A stretch of DNA of 64,000 nt. Origin: Candidatus Krumholzibacteriota bacterium. GTDB taxonomy: Bacteria > Krumholzibacteriota > Krumholzibacteriia > LZORAL124-64-63. A program made the position numbers and the translations under genes. Location of the stretch: positions 1 to 64,000 of the forward strand of contig JAJRZA010000017.1 of the NCBI GenBank assembly GCA_024275485.1, read 5' to 3'. The notes under the pieces were generated by a model. It searched no databases, had not been told where the DNA came from, and worked only from the letters and a program-made list of their open reading frames with translations. Below, one piece after another: positions 19,232 through 28,970 of the stretch (positions within the stretch are counted from its first letter, which is position 1; each line of letters begins with the position of its first letter).

Positions 19232-21844
19232 ATGATTTTGGACCCGGATGACCAAACAGAATTGTCCCCAGACCCCAAGCCCCCCTTGGACCCAGAGGCA
19301 ACCATCGATGCCGATGCCACCATGGACACCCCTGCCGAGGCCGTACCATCGGGTCCGGAAGACATTCCCACCGCCATCGGCCCCTATAAGATAATCCGTC
19401 ACCTGGGCGAAGGTGGCATGGGTGAAGTCTTCCTCGCCCGGCAGACCGAGCCCATCAAGCGACTGGTTGCCCTGAAGATCATCAAGCGGGGTATGGATAC
19501 TAAAGCTGTTGTGGCCCGGTTCGAACTCGAGCGGCAAACCCTGGCCCTGATGAACCACCCTGGAATTGCACGGGTTTACGATGCGGACCAGACCGAGCAG
19601 GGACGGCCCTACTTTGTCATGGAATACGTCGAAGGCATTCCCATCAACAGTTACTGCGACGAACAGCGATTGAGGACGCGGCAGCGGCTCGAGTTGTTGA
19701 CCAAAGTCTGTGCAGGGGTTCAGCACGCCCACCAGAAGGCCATCATCCACCGCGACCTCAAGCCGGGGAACATTCTGGTCACCGAGGTGGATGGCCGGCC
19801 GGTGCCCAAGATCATTGATTTCGGCATTGCGCGGGCCACCGAGCAGCGCGAGATCGAGCACACAATGTTCACCCAGCTGGGCCAGGTGATCGGCACACCG
19901 GCCTATATGAGCCCCGAGCAGACCGACATGACCAACACCGACATCGATACTCGCACCGATATCTATTCACTGGGAGTGGTGCTCTTCGAATTGCTGGTCG
20001 GCCTGACGCCGTTCGACACCGAGTCGGTTTACTCGGCAGGCTATGAGGCGATCATGAAGTTCGTGCGCGAGCAGGAGGCCCCAAGGCCGAGCGTGCGGCT
20101 GCAAAAGAGTGCCGCCCACCTTAGTCTCATCGCTGAACGGCACCGAACCGATCCGGGCAAACTGACCCGCACCCTGAAGGGTGACCTGGATTGGATCCTG
20201 CTGAAGGCCCTGGAAAAGGATCGCGGTCGCCGTTATGAAACAGCCAATGCCCTGGCCATGGATATCCGGCGCTACCTGGACAATCAGCCGGTCCAAGCCA
20301 GCCCGCCGAGCGCAACCTACCTGGCCGGCAAATTCGTTCGGCGGCACAGGGGCGGCGTGGCAGTGGGTGTGGTAACTGCGGTGGTCCTGATCGCCTTTAC
20401 CTTGACCACGTCGATGCAGAACCGGGTGATTTCCCGTGAACGGGATCGCGCCACCTCGGAGTCGGCCAAGGCCAAAGCGGTCAACGACTTTTTGCAGGAT
20501 ATGCTCGTGGCTGTCGATCCCTGGAGCAGTGGGGAACATGATCTGACCGTGGCCCAGGCCATGGACGAAGCCCGCACCGACGTGGATTCGATCTTCACCG
20601 AACAGCCCCTGGTGGCCGCCGAAATGCACGCCACCATGGGGCAGACCTACCTGGGGCTGGGAAAGCTGACCGAGGCCGAACAGGAGGTACGAAAGGGATT
20701 GGAGATGCGCACCACGCTGTTGGGGCCGGATCATCCCGACCTGGCGAACAGCTGGATCTCACTGGCCAAAATCCAGCGATTGAATGTGAAGCTGGAGGAA
20801 GCAATTCAGTCCGGGAAGGAGGTGGTCCGCATCCGGGCGCTGCACTTTCCACCCACGCACTCCGAAATCCTGGCCGGCTACGACAATCTGGCTGAACTGT
20901 TCATTATCGACCGGAAATTTGTCGCGGCCGACTCGGTCCTCGAATTGATGAACGGCATCATGGCCGGTTCTACCAGCGACCTGCGGCCCCAGATGGCTTC
21001 GGTTTTGAACTTGAGCGGGCGCATCGCCGGGGAATTTCGGGACGACCTGGCCGCCGCGGACTCGTTGTTTCTGGAGTCTGTCAGCATGCTGCGCGAATGC
21101 ACCCCCGATTCGCCCTTGTTGCCGGTATATCTCAACAACACCGCCGTAAACCAAATGATGATGCAAGACTACGACCGAGCCAAATCTACCTACGCCGAAA
21201 CGCTGGAATTATACGAACATTTGTTTGGTATTGATCATCCCGAATACGCAGTCGCCCTGGAAAATCTGGGTGGGATCGCGTATCGGCTGGGCTACTACGA
21301 AGATTGCCTGGCCAACCTGGAGCGGGTCCGTGAAATCCGGGCCCGGAAGATGGGCGATAATCACCCGACGGTGATGCGCACGATGCTGAATATGGCAACG
21401 GTCGCCAGCTCCAATGGCGAACCAGAACGCGCCATCGAGATTTTCGAAGAGGTTCTGCCCCGAATGGTGGCCGTCAACGGCGAGGTTCACCTCGACACCG
21501 CGACGACGTTGCGGAATATGGGGTTGGCCCTGGGTAAGGCCAAGCGTTTTGCCGAAGCCGAGGCCACCATCGAGCGGGCCCGGCCCATCTACGTCGAACT
21601 GTTCGGGATTCGGCACCACCAGCTGGCCCGGCTCGAACACGATCTGGCCCGGCTCAGGATCAGCCAGGGTCACTGGTCCGAGGCCGAGGTGCTTGCTCTA
21701 GGATCGCTCCAGGTTTTTGAAGAAACCTTGGGCCGAACAGACGTGCGGACGAAAATGGCAGCCGCCTCGTTGGTGGAAATCTCTGAGGAATTGGGGCGCC
21801 CGCAGGAAGCTGCACGGTACCGGGAGTATGCCCAGGAGGAGTGA
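19232..21844 (+). CDS. Membrane Ser/Thr protein kinase with C-terminal TPR repeats
   Basis: 870 residues. An acidic, Pro-rich N-terminus leads into a Hanks-type kinase domain at about 52-340. All core motifs are present: glycine loop GEGGMGEVF (59-67), ATP-binding Lys82 in VALKII, catalytic HRDLKPGN (173-180), DFG (196-198) and the GTPAYMSPEQ activation segment. A single membrane helix follows at about 375-395 (VAVGVVTAVVLIAFTL). The remaining 450 residues are tetratricopeptide repeats of the kinesin-light-chain type (for example LGPDHPDLANSWISLAK), probably outside the membrane and sensing or binding partners. It should autophosphorylate and signal. It appears monocistronic, and no cognate phosphatase is nearby. 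Confidence 0.93.
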   Translation: MILDPDDQTELSPDPKPPLDPEATIDADATMDTPAEAVPSGPEDIPTAIGPYKIIRHLGEGGMGEVFLARQTEPIKRLVALKIIKRGMDTKAVVARFELERQTLALMNHPGIARVYDADQTEQGRPYFVMEYVEGIPINSYCDEQRLRTRQRLELLTKVCAGVQHAHQKAIIHRDLKPGNILVTEVDGRPVPKIIDFGIARATEQREIEHTMFTQLGQVIGTPAYMSPEQTDMTNTDIDTRTDIYSLGVVLFELLVGLTPFDTESVYSAGYEAIMKFVREQEAPRPSVRLQKSAAHLSLIAERHRTDPGKLTRTLKGDLDWILLKALEKDRGRRYETANALAMDIRRYLDNQPVQASPPSATYLAGKFVRRHRGGVAVGVVTAVVLIAFTLTTSMQNRVISRERDRATSESAKAKAVNDFLQDMLVAVDPWSSGEHDLTVAQAMDEARTDVDSIFTEQPLVAAEMHATMGQTYLGLGKLTEAEQEVRKGLEMRTTLLGPDHPDLANSWISLAKIQRLNVKLEEAIQSGKEVVRIRALHFPPTHSEILAGYDNLAELFIIDRKFVAADSVLELMNGIMAGSTSDLRPQMASVLNLSGRIAGEFRDDLAAADSLFLESVSMLRECTPDSPLLPVYLNNTAVNQMMMQDYDRAKSTYAETLELYEHLFGIDHPEYAVALENLGGIAYRLGYYEDCLANLERVREIRARKMGDNHPTVMRTMLNMATVASSNGEPERAIEIFEEVLPRMVAVNGEVHLDTATTLRNMGLALGKAKRFAEAEATIERARPIYVELFGIRHHQLARLEHDLARLRISQGHWSEAEVLALGSLQVFEETLGRTDVRTKMAAASLVEISEELGRPQEAARYREYAQEE

Positions 21845-21858
21845 GCGGCCGGCAACCT

Positions 21859-22050
21859 TCACCAATTCATCGCAACAGAACCAACTTGTGGATGATCTTC
21901 TGCCTCGTGTCCAGTTCCGCAAATGGTGACAATAGCGAGGTGATCAATATCTATCTTTGGTTGTGGTTCGGCTATTCTGCCTTTGCCGCCACGGAGGGCC
22001 TGCATCAGCATCACCGTCGCAAGGCGAGCAGACGTCAGGATAGTCTTCAC
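21859..22050 (-). CDS. Possible 63-residue protein overlapping the RND pump stop
   Basis: A GTG codon at 22050 overlaps the TGA of the RND pump gene (GTGA), an arrangement typical of translational coupling, and the frame is open for 63 codons. The product (starting MKTILTSARLATVMLMQ) matches no family I recognise and has no clear signal peptide. It could be a chance frame. It is the only candidate on the minus strand in the gap between the kinase and pump genes. Confidence 0.25.
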   Translation of the reverse strand: MKTILTSARLATVMLMQALRGGKGRIAEPQPKIDIDHLAIVTICGTGHEAEDHPQVGSVAMNW

Positions 22051-25000
22051 GAGGGATCCCTTTCAGTGGGGCGCGGCAGGGGATAGATGTTGGTCGAATA
22101 CGGTTGATTTTCCGGATTGTCTCTGGTAGTCCAAATAAACAGAAGCGGAATAAACAGCAGGGTCAGGAAAGTCCCGGCCAGCAGGCCACCAATAGCCACG
22201 GCACCCAGCGGCGCCAATCGCTCCAGGCCGATAGCCGAGCCGGCGGCGACCGGCAACATCCCTGCCGCCACCGCAAACGCCGTCATCAACACGGGTCGGG
22301 TCCGGATCCGGATGCTCTCCAACATGGCGTCCCGCTTGTTCATCCCCTCATCCATTTTTTCCTGGGCAAAGTGAATCAACAGGATCGCGTTGTTGACGAT
22401 GATTCCCGAGAGCAGGATGAAGCCCATCATCGCCGGCATCGAGACGTGGTAGTTGAGCACCAACAGGGTCCACGAAGCGCCGATGATCGTCAGGGGGATG
22501 GAAAGGATTATCATCAGGGAGACCTTGGCCGAATCAAACAGTGTGATCAGGGTGAAGAAAATCAGGATCACGGCAAACCCGATCGCCGAGACCATCCGTT
22601 TGGCGGAGTTGCCGAACTCCTTGATGTCACCCACCTGTTCCATGGTCACCGAGGGCGGCAGAACCGTACCTTTGAATGACTGCTCGAAGCTGGCCATGAT
22701 ATGGCTGATCGCGGCCTTCTCGCGGAAGCCGTAGACGTTGAGCGTGTAGTTCAGTCCTTCCCGGGTGATGACACCGGGTTCGAAGTCCTGGCTCACGGTG
22801 GCCAGAGCGCCGAGGGGAATCTTGTCACCCCGCGGCGTGTCGATCAGTATTGTCGACAGCAGATCCAGACGATCCCGCTGTCGGTCCGGCAGCCAGACCC
22901 GGACCCCGAAATCAATGCTGTTCTCGGCGGGAAAAGTCGCCACCATGGCCCCGCGCAGCAGGGCTTGCAACTGGCTCGTGATATCCGAATTTTTCAGGCC
23001 GTAATGTGCCGCCCGCTTCTGGTTGATGTTCAAGTTGTAGACCGACTTGTCGATATCCCAGGTGCGGGAGACCGAGACCACGCCGCGAGTTTTCTTCAGA
23101 GCCTTTTCCACCAGGTCACCGGCCTTCACGAGGTCTTCAAAGCTGGAACTCGACAGCAGGATGTCGATGTTGGCGCGAATGCTGGCCAGGGCCGTGGCGC
23201 CGTAGTCGACGACATCCAGTTGTTTGATGTTCTCGATGCCGGCGAGCTGATCCCGCAACCGGTGCTCGATATCCCAGACCGATTCATCCCGCTCGTAGCG
23301 ATTCACATATGTGGCGGTCACGGCGATATGGTCGATGCCCGAGCCGCTGCCGATGCTGAGCACGCCCGCCTCACTGCCGATGGAGGAAGACAAGCGGTCA
23401 AGCTGGCCGTTCGCCGCCACGATCCGGTTGACTTCGGTCACGATCTTGCGGCTGGCCTCGATCGGCAGATTGGGATCCGTGGTGATGTTGATCTTGACTC
23501 CGCCGGTATCCATGGGGGGCATGAGCTCCTGGCCCACGATCGGCATCACGCCCTTGACGCTGGTAAAAAACAGGGCCAGCAAGACAGCGAAATAGGCGAA
23601 GGCGATACTCTTGCGCGACAACGCCTTCCTGACCGAGCGGGCAAAGAAATGCTGGATCGCCTCGTTGGCCGTGCTGGTGATCCGATGAAAGAACGCTTCG
23701 GAGCGCAACAGCAGGGGGTGGTCAAGCTGCAGCATGCGCATGGCCAGCAGGGGCACCGCCGTAATCGAGATGATGTACGAAGCGGCCAGGGCCAGCAGCA
23801 GCGTGCTGGTTAGCGGCCGGAAAACCGTTTGCGGATAGCCACCTACGAAGAGGATCGGGGCCAGGGCGATCATGGTCGTGATCGTGCCGGATAGGTCGGC
23901 GAACATGATCTCCCGGGTACCGTTCATGACCGCCCGGTGGATGTCGGTGCCGAGGTCTTTGTAATGGCGCTCGATGTTCTCCATGACTACGACCGCGTCG
24001 TCCAGCAACAGGCCCAACGCCAGGATAATACCCGTCAGCGTAACGACGTTGAACTCGATCCCGAACAGCCACATCAGGGCCAGTGTGGTGGCGTAGACCA
24101 AGGGGATGGTCAGCAGAATGACCAACACCTGGCGGAAGCTGGCCAGGAAAATGAACACCACGAAAATCGACATGAGGATCGCGTCCCGCAGTGAGGAGAA
24201 CATGTTGTCCGTGGACTGGACGATGGTGTCTTTCTGGGTGTCGGTGATCTCGAAGTTGAGCTGCGGATACCTGGCTGAAATATCGGCGAGCTCAGTCTCG
24301 ACGGTTTTAATGGTCCGTATCACATCGGCGTCGAGTCCGCGCTGGATCGACATGGCGATGGCCGGCTTGCCGTTGCCGAAGTAGAGGGCGTTGTTCTCGT
24401 AGTGGCCGAAGTAGATTTCGCTGACATCGCCGAGGGTGAGATCAGGTGTCAGTTGCAGGGCAGCGATACCCGCGATGGTTTCTTGGCGGGCAGGTGACTT
24501 GAGCAGGTAGCGGCTCTCCTGTCCGGTGACAAAACCGATGGCGTAGTCCCGGTTGTTGGCCTGGATCAGGCCCAGGACCAGCCCGATACCCAGCCCGTGT
24601 CGATCCAGCTTCTCCTTGTCGACGATGATCTGGATCTCTTTCTTGTAGCCGCCGAAAATATCGACATTGGCCACGCCCGGCAGCTTGATGAACTGCTGCT
24701 TCAGCTCATTCTCCACGATCTGCCGTACGTCCTGCGGAGCCAGGTCGCCGACCGGGCTGACCGCAACTACGAGGATGGGAGCGGTGGCCGCGGATATCTT
24801 GTGTATCTGGGGCTCCAGGATATCCCGCGGCAGGGACGACCGGATCTTGCTGACAGCATTGTTGACGTCACTGGCGGCCATCTCCAGGTTCTTGCTGTAC
24901 TCGAACTCGGCGTGGATGACGCTGACTTCATCGATGGTTGTGGAGTAGACCCGGCGGATCTTGTCCAGCGTCTGGAGTTCTTCTTCCACCGGTACGCCCA

Positions 25001-25193
25001 CGTTGGCGGCGATCGTCTTGGCCGAGGCGCCCGGCTGGATGATGACAACCGCAATATCGGGGAAGCTGGAATCCGGAAATAACTTCCGGTCGATCCGGCT
25101 GTAGCCGATGATGCCCAGGAAAAGGAACAGGGTCAGAAACGAATATATAAAATAGGGGCGCCCCAACAGGCGCTCGATCCAGCTCTTATTCAT
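22047..25193 (-). CDS. RND efflux pump, HAE1/hydrophobe-amphiphile type
   Basis: About 1048 residues, full length for AcrB/MexB-like pumps. The ATG at 25193 (MNKSWIERLLGRPYF) overlaps the adaptor stop by 8 bases. Features are TM1, the DRKLFPDSSFPDIAVVI start of the porter domain, and a GASAKTIAANVGVPVEEEL segment. TM4 has the Asp-Asp proton relay (LGLLLDDAVVVMEN), and a matching second half ends in GMLPVAAGSAIGLERLAPL. It is the inner-membrane proton/drug antiporter of the tetR-tolC-adaptor-RND operon. Its substrates are probably lipophilic compounds, as for the family; nothing in the sequence identifies one. Confidence 0.93.
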   Translation of the reverse strand: MNKSWIERLLGRPYFIYSFLTLFLFLGIIGYSRIDRKLFPDSSFPDIAVVIIQPGASAKTIAANVGVPVEEELQTLDKIRRVYSTTIDEVSVIHAEFEYSKNLEMAASDVNNAVSKIRSSLPRDILEPQIHKISAATAPILVVAVSPVGDLAPQDVRQIVENELKQQFIKLPGVANVDIFGGYKKEIQIIVDKEKLDRHGLGIGLVLGLIQANNRDYAIGFVTGQESRYLLKSPARQETIAGIAALQLTPDLTLGDVSEIYFGHYENNALYFGNGKPAIAMSIQRGLDADVIRTIKTVETELADISARYPQLNFEITDTQKDTIVQSTDNMFSSLRDAILMSIFVVFIFLASFRQVLVILLTIPLVYATTLALMWLFGIEFNVVTLTGIILALGLLLDDAVVVMENIERHYKDLGTDIHRAVMNGTREIMFADLSGTITTMIALAPILFVGGYPQTVFRPLTSTLLLALAASYIISITAVPLLAMRMLQLDHPLLLRSEAFFHRITSTANEAIQHFFARSVRKALSRKSIAFAYFAVLLALFFTSVKGVMPIVGQELMPPMDTGGVKINITTDPNLPIEASRKIVTEVNRIVAANGQLDRLSSSIGSEAGVLSIGSGSGIDHIAVTATYVNRYERDESVWDIEHRLRDQLAGIENIKQLDVVDYGATALASIRANIDILLSSSSFEDLVKAGDLVEKALKKTRGVVSVSRTWDIDKSVYNLNINQKRAAHYGLKNSDITSQLQALLRGAMVATFPAENSIDFGVRVWLPDRQRDRLDLLSTILIDTPRGDKIPLGALATVSQDFEPGVITREGLNYTLNVYGFREKAAISHIMASFEQSFKGTVLPPSVTMEQVGDIKEFGNSAKRMVSAIGFAVILIFFTLITLFDSAKVSLMIILSIPLTIIGASWTLLVLNYHVSMPAMMGFILLSGIIVNNAILLIHFAQEKMDEGMNKRDAMLESIRIRTRPVLMTAFAVAAGMLPVAAGSAIGLERLAPLGAVAIGGLLAGTFLTLLFIPLLFIWTTRDNPENQPYSTNIYPLPRPTERDPS

Positions 25194-26259
25194 GCTGCCC
25201 CTCCGCCGAGACACGAACTTCGCCAAAGCTGGGCAGGATACTCAGTTTGGCCTCGGCAGCCACCGCTACCGGCGCAGTGATGCCCGGTTCGATTACGGCA
25301 AAATCGTGACCCTGGACCGTGACAGTCACCGGCTGCTCCACGAAATGCCCCTCCCGATAAAGCATGACGCTCAGACCCTGTTCCCGGTGCAACAAGGCCT
25401 GCACTGGCACCGTGCACCCGGTGGACCTGCCGGTAACAACCTCAATGGTCAGATAGCTGCCGTTGGCCAGATCAAGGCGCTGGTCCAGTGCCAGTTCGGC
25501 CACGGTCAGTCCGTTGCGAGCATCACCATACAGGTGAGTAATGGTACCGATCTTGGCCTGTAGCAGGAGGACGTCCTGACCCGGCTTGATCTCCGCAGCG
25601 CCAACCATGAAGCTGAAGGTGAGTTTCTGGGGCAGGGAATTGAGCGTCAGCAGCGGCCGACCCGGGGTGGCAAGGTCTCCCGGACGTAGCAGCACCGTGC
25701 CGACAATTCCGGCGAATGACGCCCGGATGTCGGAGTAGGTGAGCTGATTTTCAAGGCTCTTGATGTTCTGCTCCACTTCCATCACCGCGGCCTCGGCACC
25801 ACTGAAGGCGATCTCGGACGCCGTCAGCTGTTCCTGCGAAATCCCCCCGGCCTGGAACAGGTCACGGTTCCGTTCCAGGACGGACGTGCTGTATTGATGC
25901 TGCTTGCGGGCGGTGAGCAGCTTGGCCTGCAGAGTTGAGAGACCGGCCGTGATCTCCTGACTGTCGATGCGGATCAGGAGATCGCCGGGTTGAACCTGTT
26001 GGTTCTCGACCACCAACACCTCGGTTACCAGGCCACTGAGCTTCGAGGAAACCGTGGCGCTGTTGGCGGCTTCCAGTTTGGCCAGGAATGTGCTGGTTTG
26101 CGAGACTGTCCCGGTTTCGGGTGCTACCGTCTTGATCGTGTAGCTGAGGGGTACTGCGACCGGCGCGTTATTCATGGCGTGCCGACGCTTGCCGAGTAGC
26201 ACGACACCCAGAACAACGATGATGACCACCGGAATGAACGGCAGGATTCGCTTCTTCAT
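25186..26259 (-). CDS. RND periplasmic adaptor (membrane fusion protein)
   Basis: 357 residues with one N-terminal membrane anchor (ILPFIPVVIIVVLGVVLLG). The barrel-sandwich halves are VTEVLVVENQQVQPGDLLIRI and ASFAGIVGTVLLRPGDLATPG, separated by a coiled-coil hairpin (about 105-170), followed by beta-barrel and membrane-proximal domains. It links the inner-membrane pump to the TolC-family channel. Its start overlaps the TolC gene end by 4 bases (ATGA) and its end overlaps the pump start by 8, so the three are strictly co-translated. Confidence 0.92.
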   Translation of the reverse strand: MKKRILPFIPVVIIVVLGVVLLGKRRHAMNNAPVAVPLSYTIKTVAPETGTVSQTSTFLAKLEAANSATVSSKLSGLVTEVLVVENQQVQPGDLLIRIDSQEITAGLSTLQAKLLTARKQHQYSTSVLERNRDLFQAGGISQEQLTASEIAFSGAEAAVMEVEQNIKSLENQLTYSDIRASFAGIVGTVLLRPGDLATPGRPLLTLNSLPQKLTFSFMVGAAEIKPGQDVLLLQAKIGTITHLYGDARNGLTVAELALDQRLDLANGSYLTIEVVTGRSTGCTVPVQALLHREQGLSVMLYREGHFVEQPVTVTVQGHDFAVIEPGITAPVAVAAEAKLSILPSFGEVRVSAEGQHE

Positions 26260-27647
26260 TGGTTCTCTCCGTTTTCGAGCAGGTAGTTCAGATAGTAGCG
26301 TGCTGCGCGGTAATCGTATTTGGCGCCGATCAGGCGGCTTTCCGCCATCAGGTTGCGGGCCTGGGCGTAGAGCAGGTCGTTGATGTCGGCGGCGCCCCGA
26401 TCGAAGCGGATCTGTTCGATCGAGGCAGTTTCGCTGGTCAGGGCGAATTCGGCTTCGGCGCTGTGGTAGTCGTCAAGCACGGCGTTGATTCGGGTCGTGG
26501 CCTCGTGCAGGGACTGTTTGAGCTCGAGGGTGGTCTTGTCCTGATCATAGATGCTCTGACGCTCAAGGATCCGCGCCTGCTGGATCTTGGCTTTGCGGCT
26601 GCCAAAGTCAAAGATGTTCCACTTCAAACTCAGGCCGGCTTGCCAAACTGTTTCATCCTGCCAGGAGCCGCTGTCGATGTGACTTGAATCGTTGGGCCCG
26701 AAATTCGAGCCGTAGGCCGAGGTCAGGACCAGCTGGGGATACAACGAACCCGAGTTCTTTTGGACGAGCTTCCGGCTTCTGGCTACCGCGAGTTCGGCGT
26801 TCTGCAAACGCTGTGAACCGAGGAGCTGGTCCGAAAAATCATCGTCGACATGGACCATGGCGGCAGGTGAACAGTCAATATCCACCAATTCCGGCATCTG
26901 CTCGATTCCCAGCAGATTCGCCAGGGATCCTTTCATGAGCGAGATGCTTGACTCGATCTGGCTAAGGCCGGCGCGAGCGCTCTTGAGGTCGGCGGCCGAC
27001 TTCAATTGGTCTATCCGGGCCTTCCTGCCCAGCTCCAGCTCTTGGGTGACGTTGTCATAGAGTTTCTGTAGCGCTTCGACATAGGTCGTTTGGGCTCTTG
27101 CCTGTGCCTGCAGGGAGAGGATCTTCAGGTAAAGTGACTTGACGTTGTAGATCAGCTGCTCCCGACTCAGTTTAAGGGCGATGTCGGCCATCTCCTCCTG
27201 CAGACCGGAGATCTCGACGGCCCGCTTCTTGGTGAAACCGGTAAACAACTCCAGCTCATAGACGACGCCCGCGGTGAAGAGGTTCCGGGTGGTCGGGATG
27301 TTCAGGGGATCCGAACCGAGGGACGAGGGGGTCAGCGGCGCCAGGGTTCGGGACAGGTTGTAGTGATTGTAGGAAGAAACCAGACTGATGCGGCCGAAGC
27401 GTTGCGACTTCAGGTCCGAGGCGTCTTCCATTGCGGCCTCATGGGCCAGTGCCTGCTTCTGAAGGTCCGGGTTCCCCAGCAAGGCCATTGTGACCGCTTC
27501 TTCGAGGGTGAGCACCTGGCTCTGCGCCAGGACCGTCTCTCCGGACAGCAAAGCCGCGCCGGCGAAGAGGAAGAAAATCAGGGCGGGAATTCGTCCGCGA
27601 TTTTCACCGGCCAAGGCTGTTTTGCTTGGATTACATCTGGCTTTCAT
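26256..27647 (-). CDS. TolC-family outer-membrane efflux channel
   Basis: About 463 residues from the ATG at 27647 (MKARCNPSKTALAG), 10 bases after the TetR stop; GGGGAG near the tetR end is the likely ribosome site. A signal peptide (ALIFFLFAGAALLSGETVLAQ) precedes LTLEEAVTMALLGNPDL, the usual OEP start. Two OEP domains with long coiled-coils follow, with LFTGFTKKRAVEI as the first strand and LKWNIFDFGSRKAKIQQAR marking the second repeat. It forms the outer-membrane duct for the RND system in the same operon. Confidence 0.9.
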   Translation of the reverse strand: MKARCNPSKTALAGENRGRIPALIFFLFAGAALLSGETVLAQSQVLTLEEAVTMALLGNPDLQKQALAHEAAMEDASDLKSQRFGRISLVSSYNHYNLSRTLAPLTPSSLGSDPLNIPTTRNLFTAGVVYELELFTGFTKKRAVEISGLQEEMADIALKLSREQLIYNVKSLYLKILSLQAQARAQTTYVEALQKLYDNVTQELELGRKARIDQLKSAADLKSARAGLSQIESSISLMKGSLANLLGIEQMPELVDIDCSPAAMVHVDDDFSDQLLGSQRLQNAELAVARSRKLVQKNSGSLYPQLVLTSAYGSNFGPNDSSHIDSGSWQDETVWQAGLSLKWNIFDFGSRKAKIQQARILERQSIYDQDKTTLELKQSLHEATTRINAVLDDYHSAEAEFALTSETASIEQIRFDRGAADINDLLYAQARNLMAESRLIGAKYDYRAARYYLNYLLENGENQ

Positions 27648-27657
27648 AGGCTTGATT

Positions 27658-28356
27658 TCACTCCCCGGTGGATCCTTGTGGTGACTGAGTGGCTGCCGAA
27701 CCCGTACCGTCCATGACACCCAGGCCCTTTATCCCACCTAAAAAGAGACTTGTGATAAATGCGGTATGCTGCTGCAAATCAGGCACCCCCGGACTCTCCG
27801 ACTCGATCTTAACCACGACCGGGGAAAAGAGATAGCGAGAGGCCATCATGGATGTCAGCAGGGGGGCGATCAGGGTTGGCGGGATCTCCTGGCCCGTTTC
27901 CCGGGCCAGAGGGAGGCAGACTTCCTTCTTGATGACGGCCATTATACGGTTGCCCCAATGGGCCTTGTGCTCGGTGATCTCGGGATCATCCTGGTGCAGG
28001 TCGGTGATCGCGACGACCAGAAAATCCCGGTTTGAATCGAAGAAGTCGACGGCGTTGACAATGAATCGCTCGAATTTTGTCGGCAGGCTATCGTCACCGG
28101 ATAGTTCGGTCGTGATGACCTGCAGATAACCGGCAAAGAAGACATCCAGGATTTCGGTCAGCAGCTTCTTCTTGGAACCAAAGAAGTAGTTGATCATGGC
28201 CAGGTTGACGCAGGCCTCCCGGGCCAACTCCCGCAGGCCTGTCCGGTCAAATCCTTGTCGGGCAAAGAGAACCACTGCCGTCTGCAGGATTCGCTCGCGT
28301 GAACTTTTGTGCTTGGTGGCGGTGGTTTTCACTTGTCTTCCCGTCGTTTTGAGCAT
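27658..28356 (-). CDS. TetR/AcrR-family repressor of the efflux operon
   Basis: 232 residues. The N-terminal helix-turn-helix is typical of TetR: RERILQTAVVLFARQGF, TGLRELAREACVNLAMINYFF, GSKKKLLTEIL (about 20-67). The C-terminal ligand domain resembles the CerR/YbiH-type group (VNAVDFFDSNRDFLVVAITDL). It is the first gene of the operon with tolC, adaptor and pump. A perfect 16-bp palindrome covers the -35 region of its predicted promoter. It therefore probably represses itself and the pump until an inducer binds. Confidence 0.92.
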   Translation of the reverse strand: MLKTTGRQVKTTATKHKSSRERILQTAVVLFARQGFDRTGLRELAREACVNLAMINYFFGSKKKLLTEILDVFFAGYLQVITTELSGDDSLPTKFERFIVNAVDFFDSNRDFLVVAITDLHQDDPEITEHKAHWGNRIMAVIKKEVCLPLARETGQEIPPTLIAPLLTSMMASRYLFSPVVVKIESESPGVPDLQQHTAFITSLFLGGIKGLGVMDGTGSAATQSPQGSTGE

Positions 28357-28372
28357 TCGATATTAGGGTAAC

Positions 28373-28411
28373 AATATAGGTTGGTTGTGTAAAAAAAACA
28401 AACGTTTGTTT
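28373..28411 (-). promoter_or_regulatory. TetR operator and promoter of the efflux operon
   Basis: On the minus strand TTGTTT (28401-28396) and TATATT (28378-28373) are 17 bp apart and read towards tetR. The perfect palindrome AAACAAACGTTTGTTT at 28396-28411 covers the -35 box, the usual place for a TetR operator. Autoregulation is inferred. Confidence 0.6.
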
Positions 28412-28473
28412 AATATTTTGAGTTGAAAAGTTCATTTTGTCGATAAATTCCACACAAAGAACCCCGTACTACT

Positions 28474-28970
28474 TCATCGCCCCATCATTACCTGCAAAGA
28501 TTCAATCCGACGAATCTGATCGAGCGTCAGATTACGAATTCCTCCGGCCCGATTCAACGCCACCCGGGCAGCATCCTTTTGCCCTGATCGCCATTGAACC
28601 AACGCCAAATTGAACCAACCATTGATGTAGTTCGGAAAGTCCTCCACCAGTTGCTCAAGCAACTCCCGGGCCTCATCATACTTTTCCACCGAGGCATAGG
28701 CCGAGGCCAGGTTGGAACGAATTCGATGATTGCCGGGGCTCAGGGCGTAGGCATTTTCGAAAGCGTCGATGGCGTCATCCATTTGACCGGCCTTGCGCAG
28801 GGTCATGCCGGCCCGCGCAACCAGGGGAAAGCCCACTTAGGGTCCATGTTTGCCGCTCGTCGGAAGGAATCGAGGGCTTCGGGCAACTGACCCTAACGGT
28901 CCTTGAAACCCCCCAGCCGGTAGGGGATCTTGCTGTTATTCGAATGGCTGATAACATAATGAGATCGCGA
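28474..28970 (-). pseudogene. Broken TPR-protein gene fragment
   Basis: The last 120 codons (28474-28836) encode good TPR helices (MDDAIDAFENAYALSPGNHR, YDEARELLEQLVEDFPNY). Upstream, the reading continues in another frame with a further TPR (GQLPEALDSFRRAANMDPKW), so a one-base shift lies near 28820. An in-frame TAG precedes it at about 28893, after YRLGGFKDR. No intact start remains, and the fragment is abutted by transposase debris. It would have been a TPR scaffold protein. Confidence 0.65.

Noticed and set aside
18946-19251. 101-codon plus-strand frame before the kinase gene
   Set aside because: It overlaps the kinase start in another frame and does not look like a protein; the minus-strand remnant is better supported.
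22701-23813. 370-codon plus-strand frame opposite the RND pump
   Set aside because: It is a frame shadow of the HAE1 pump with no start site or domain.
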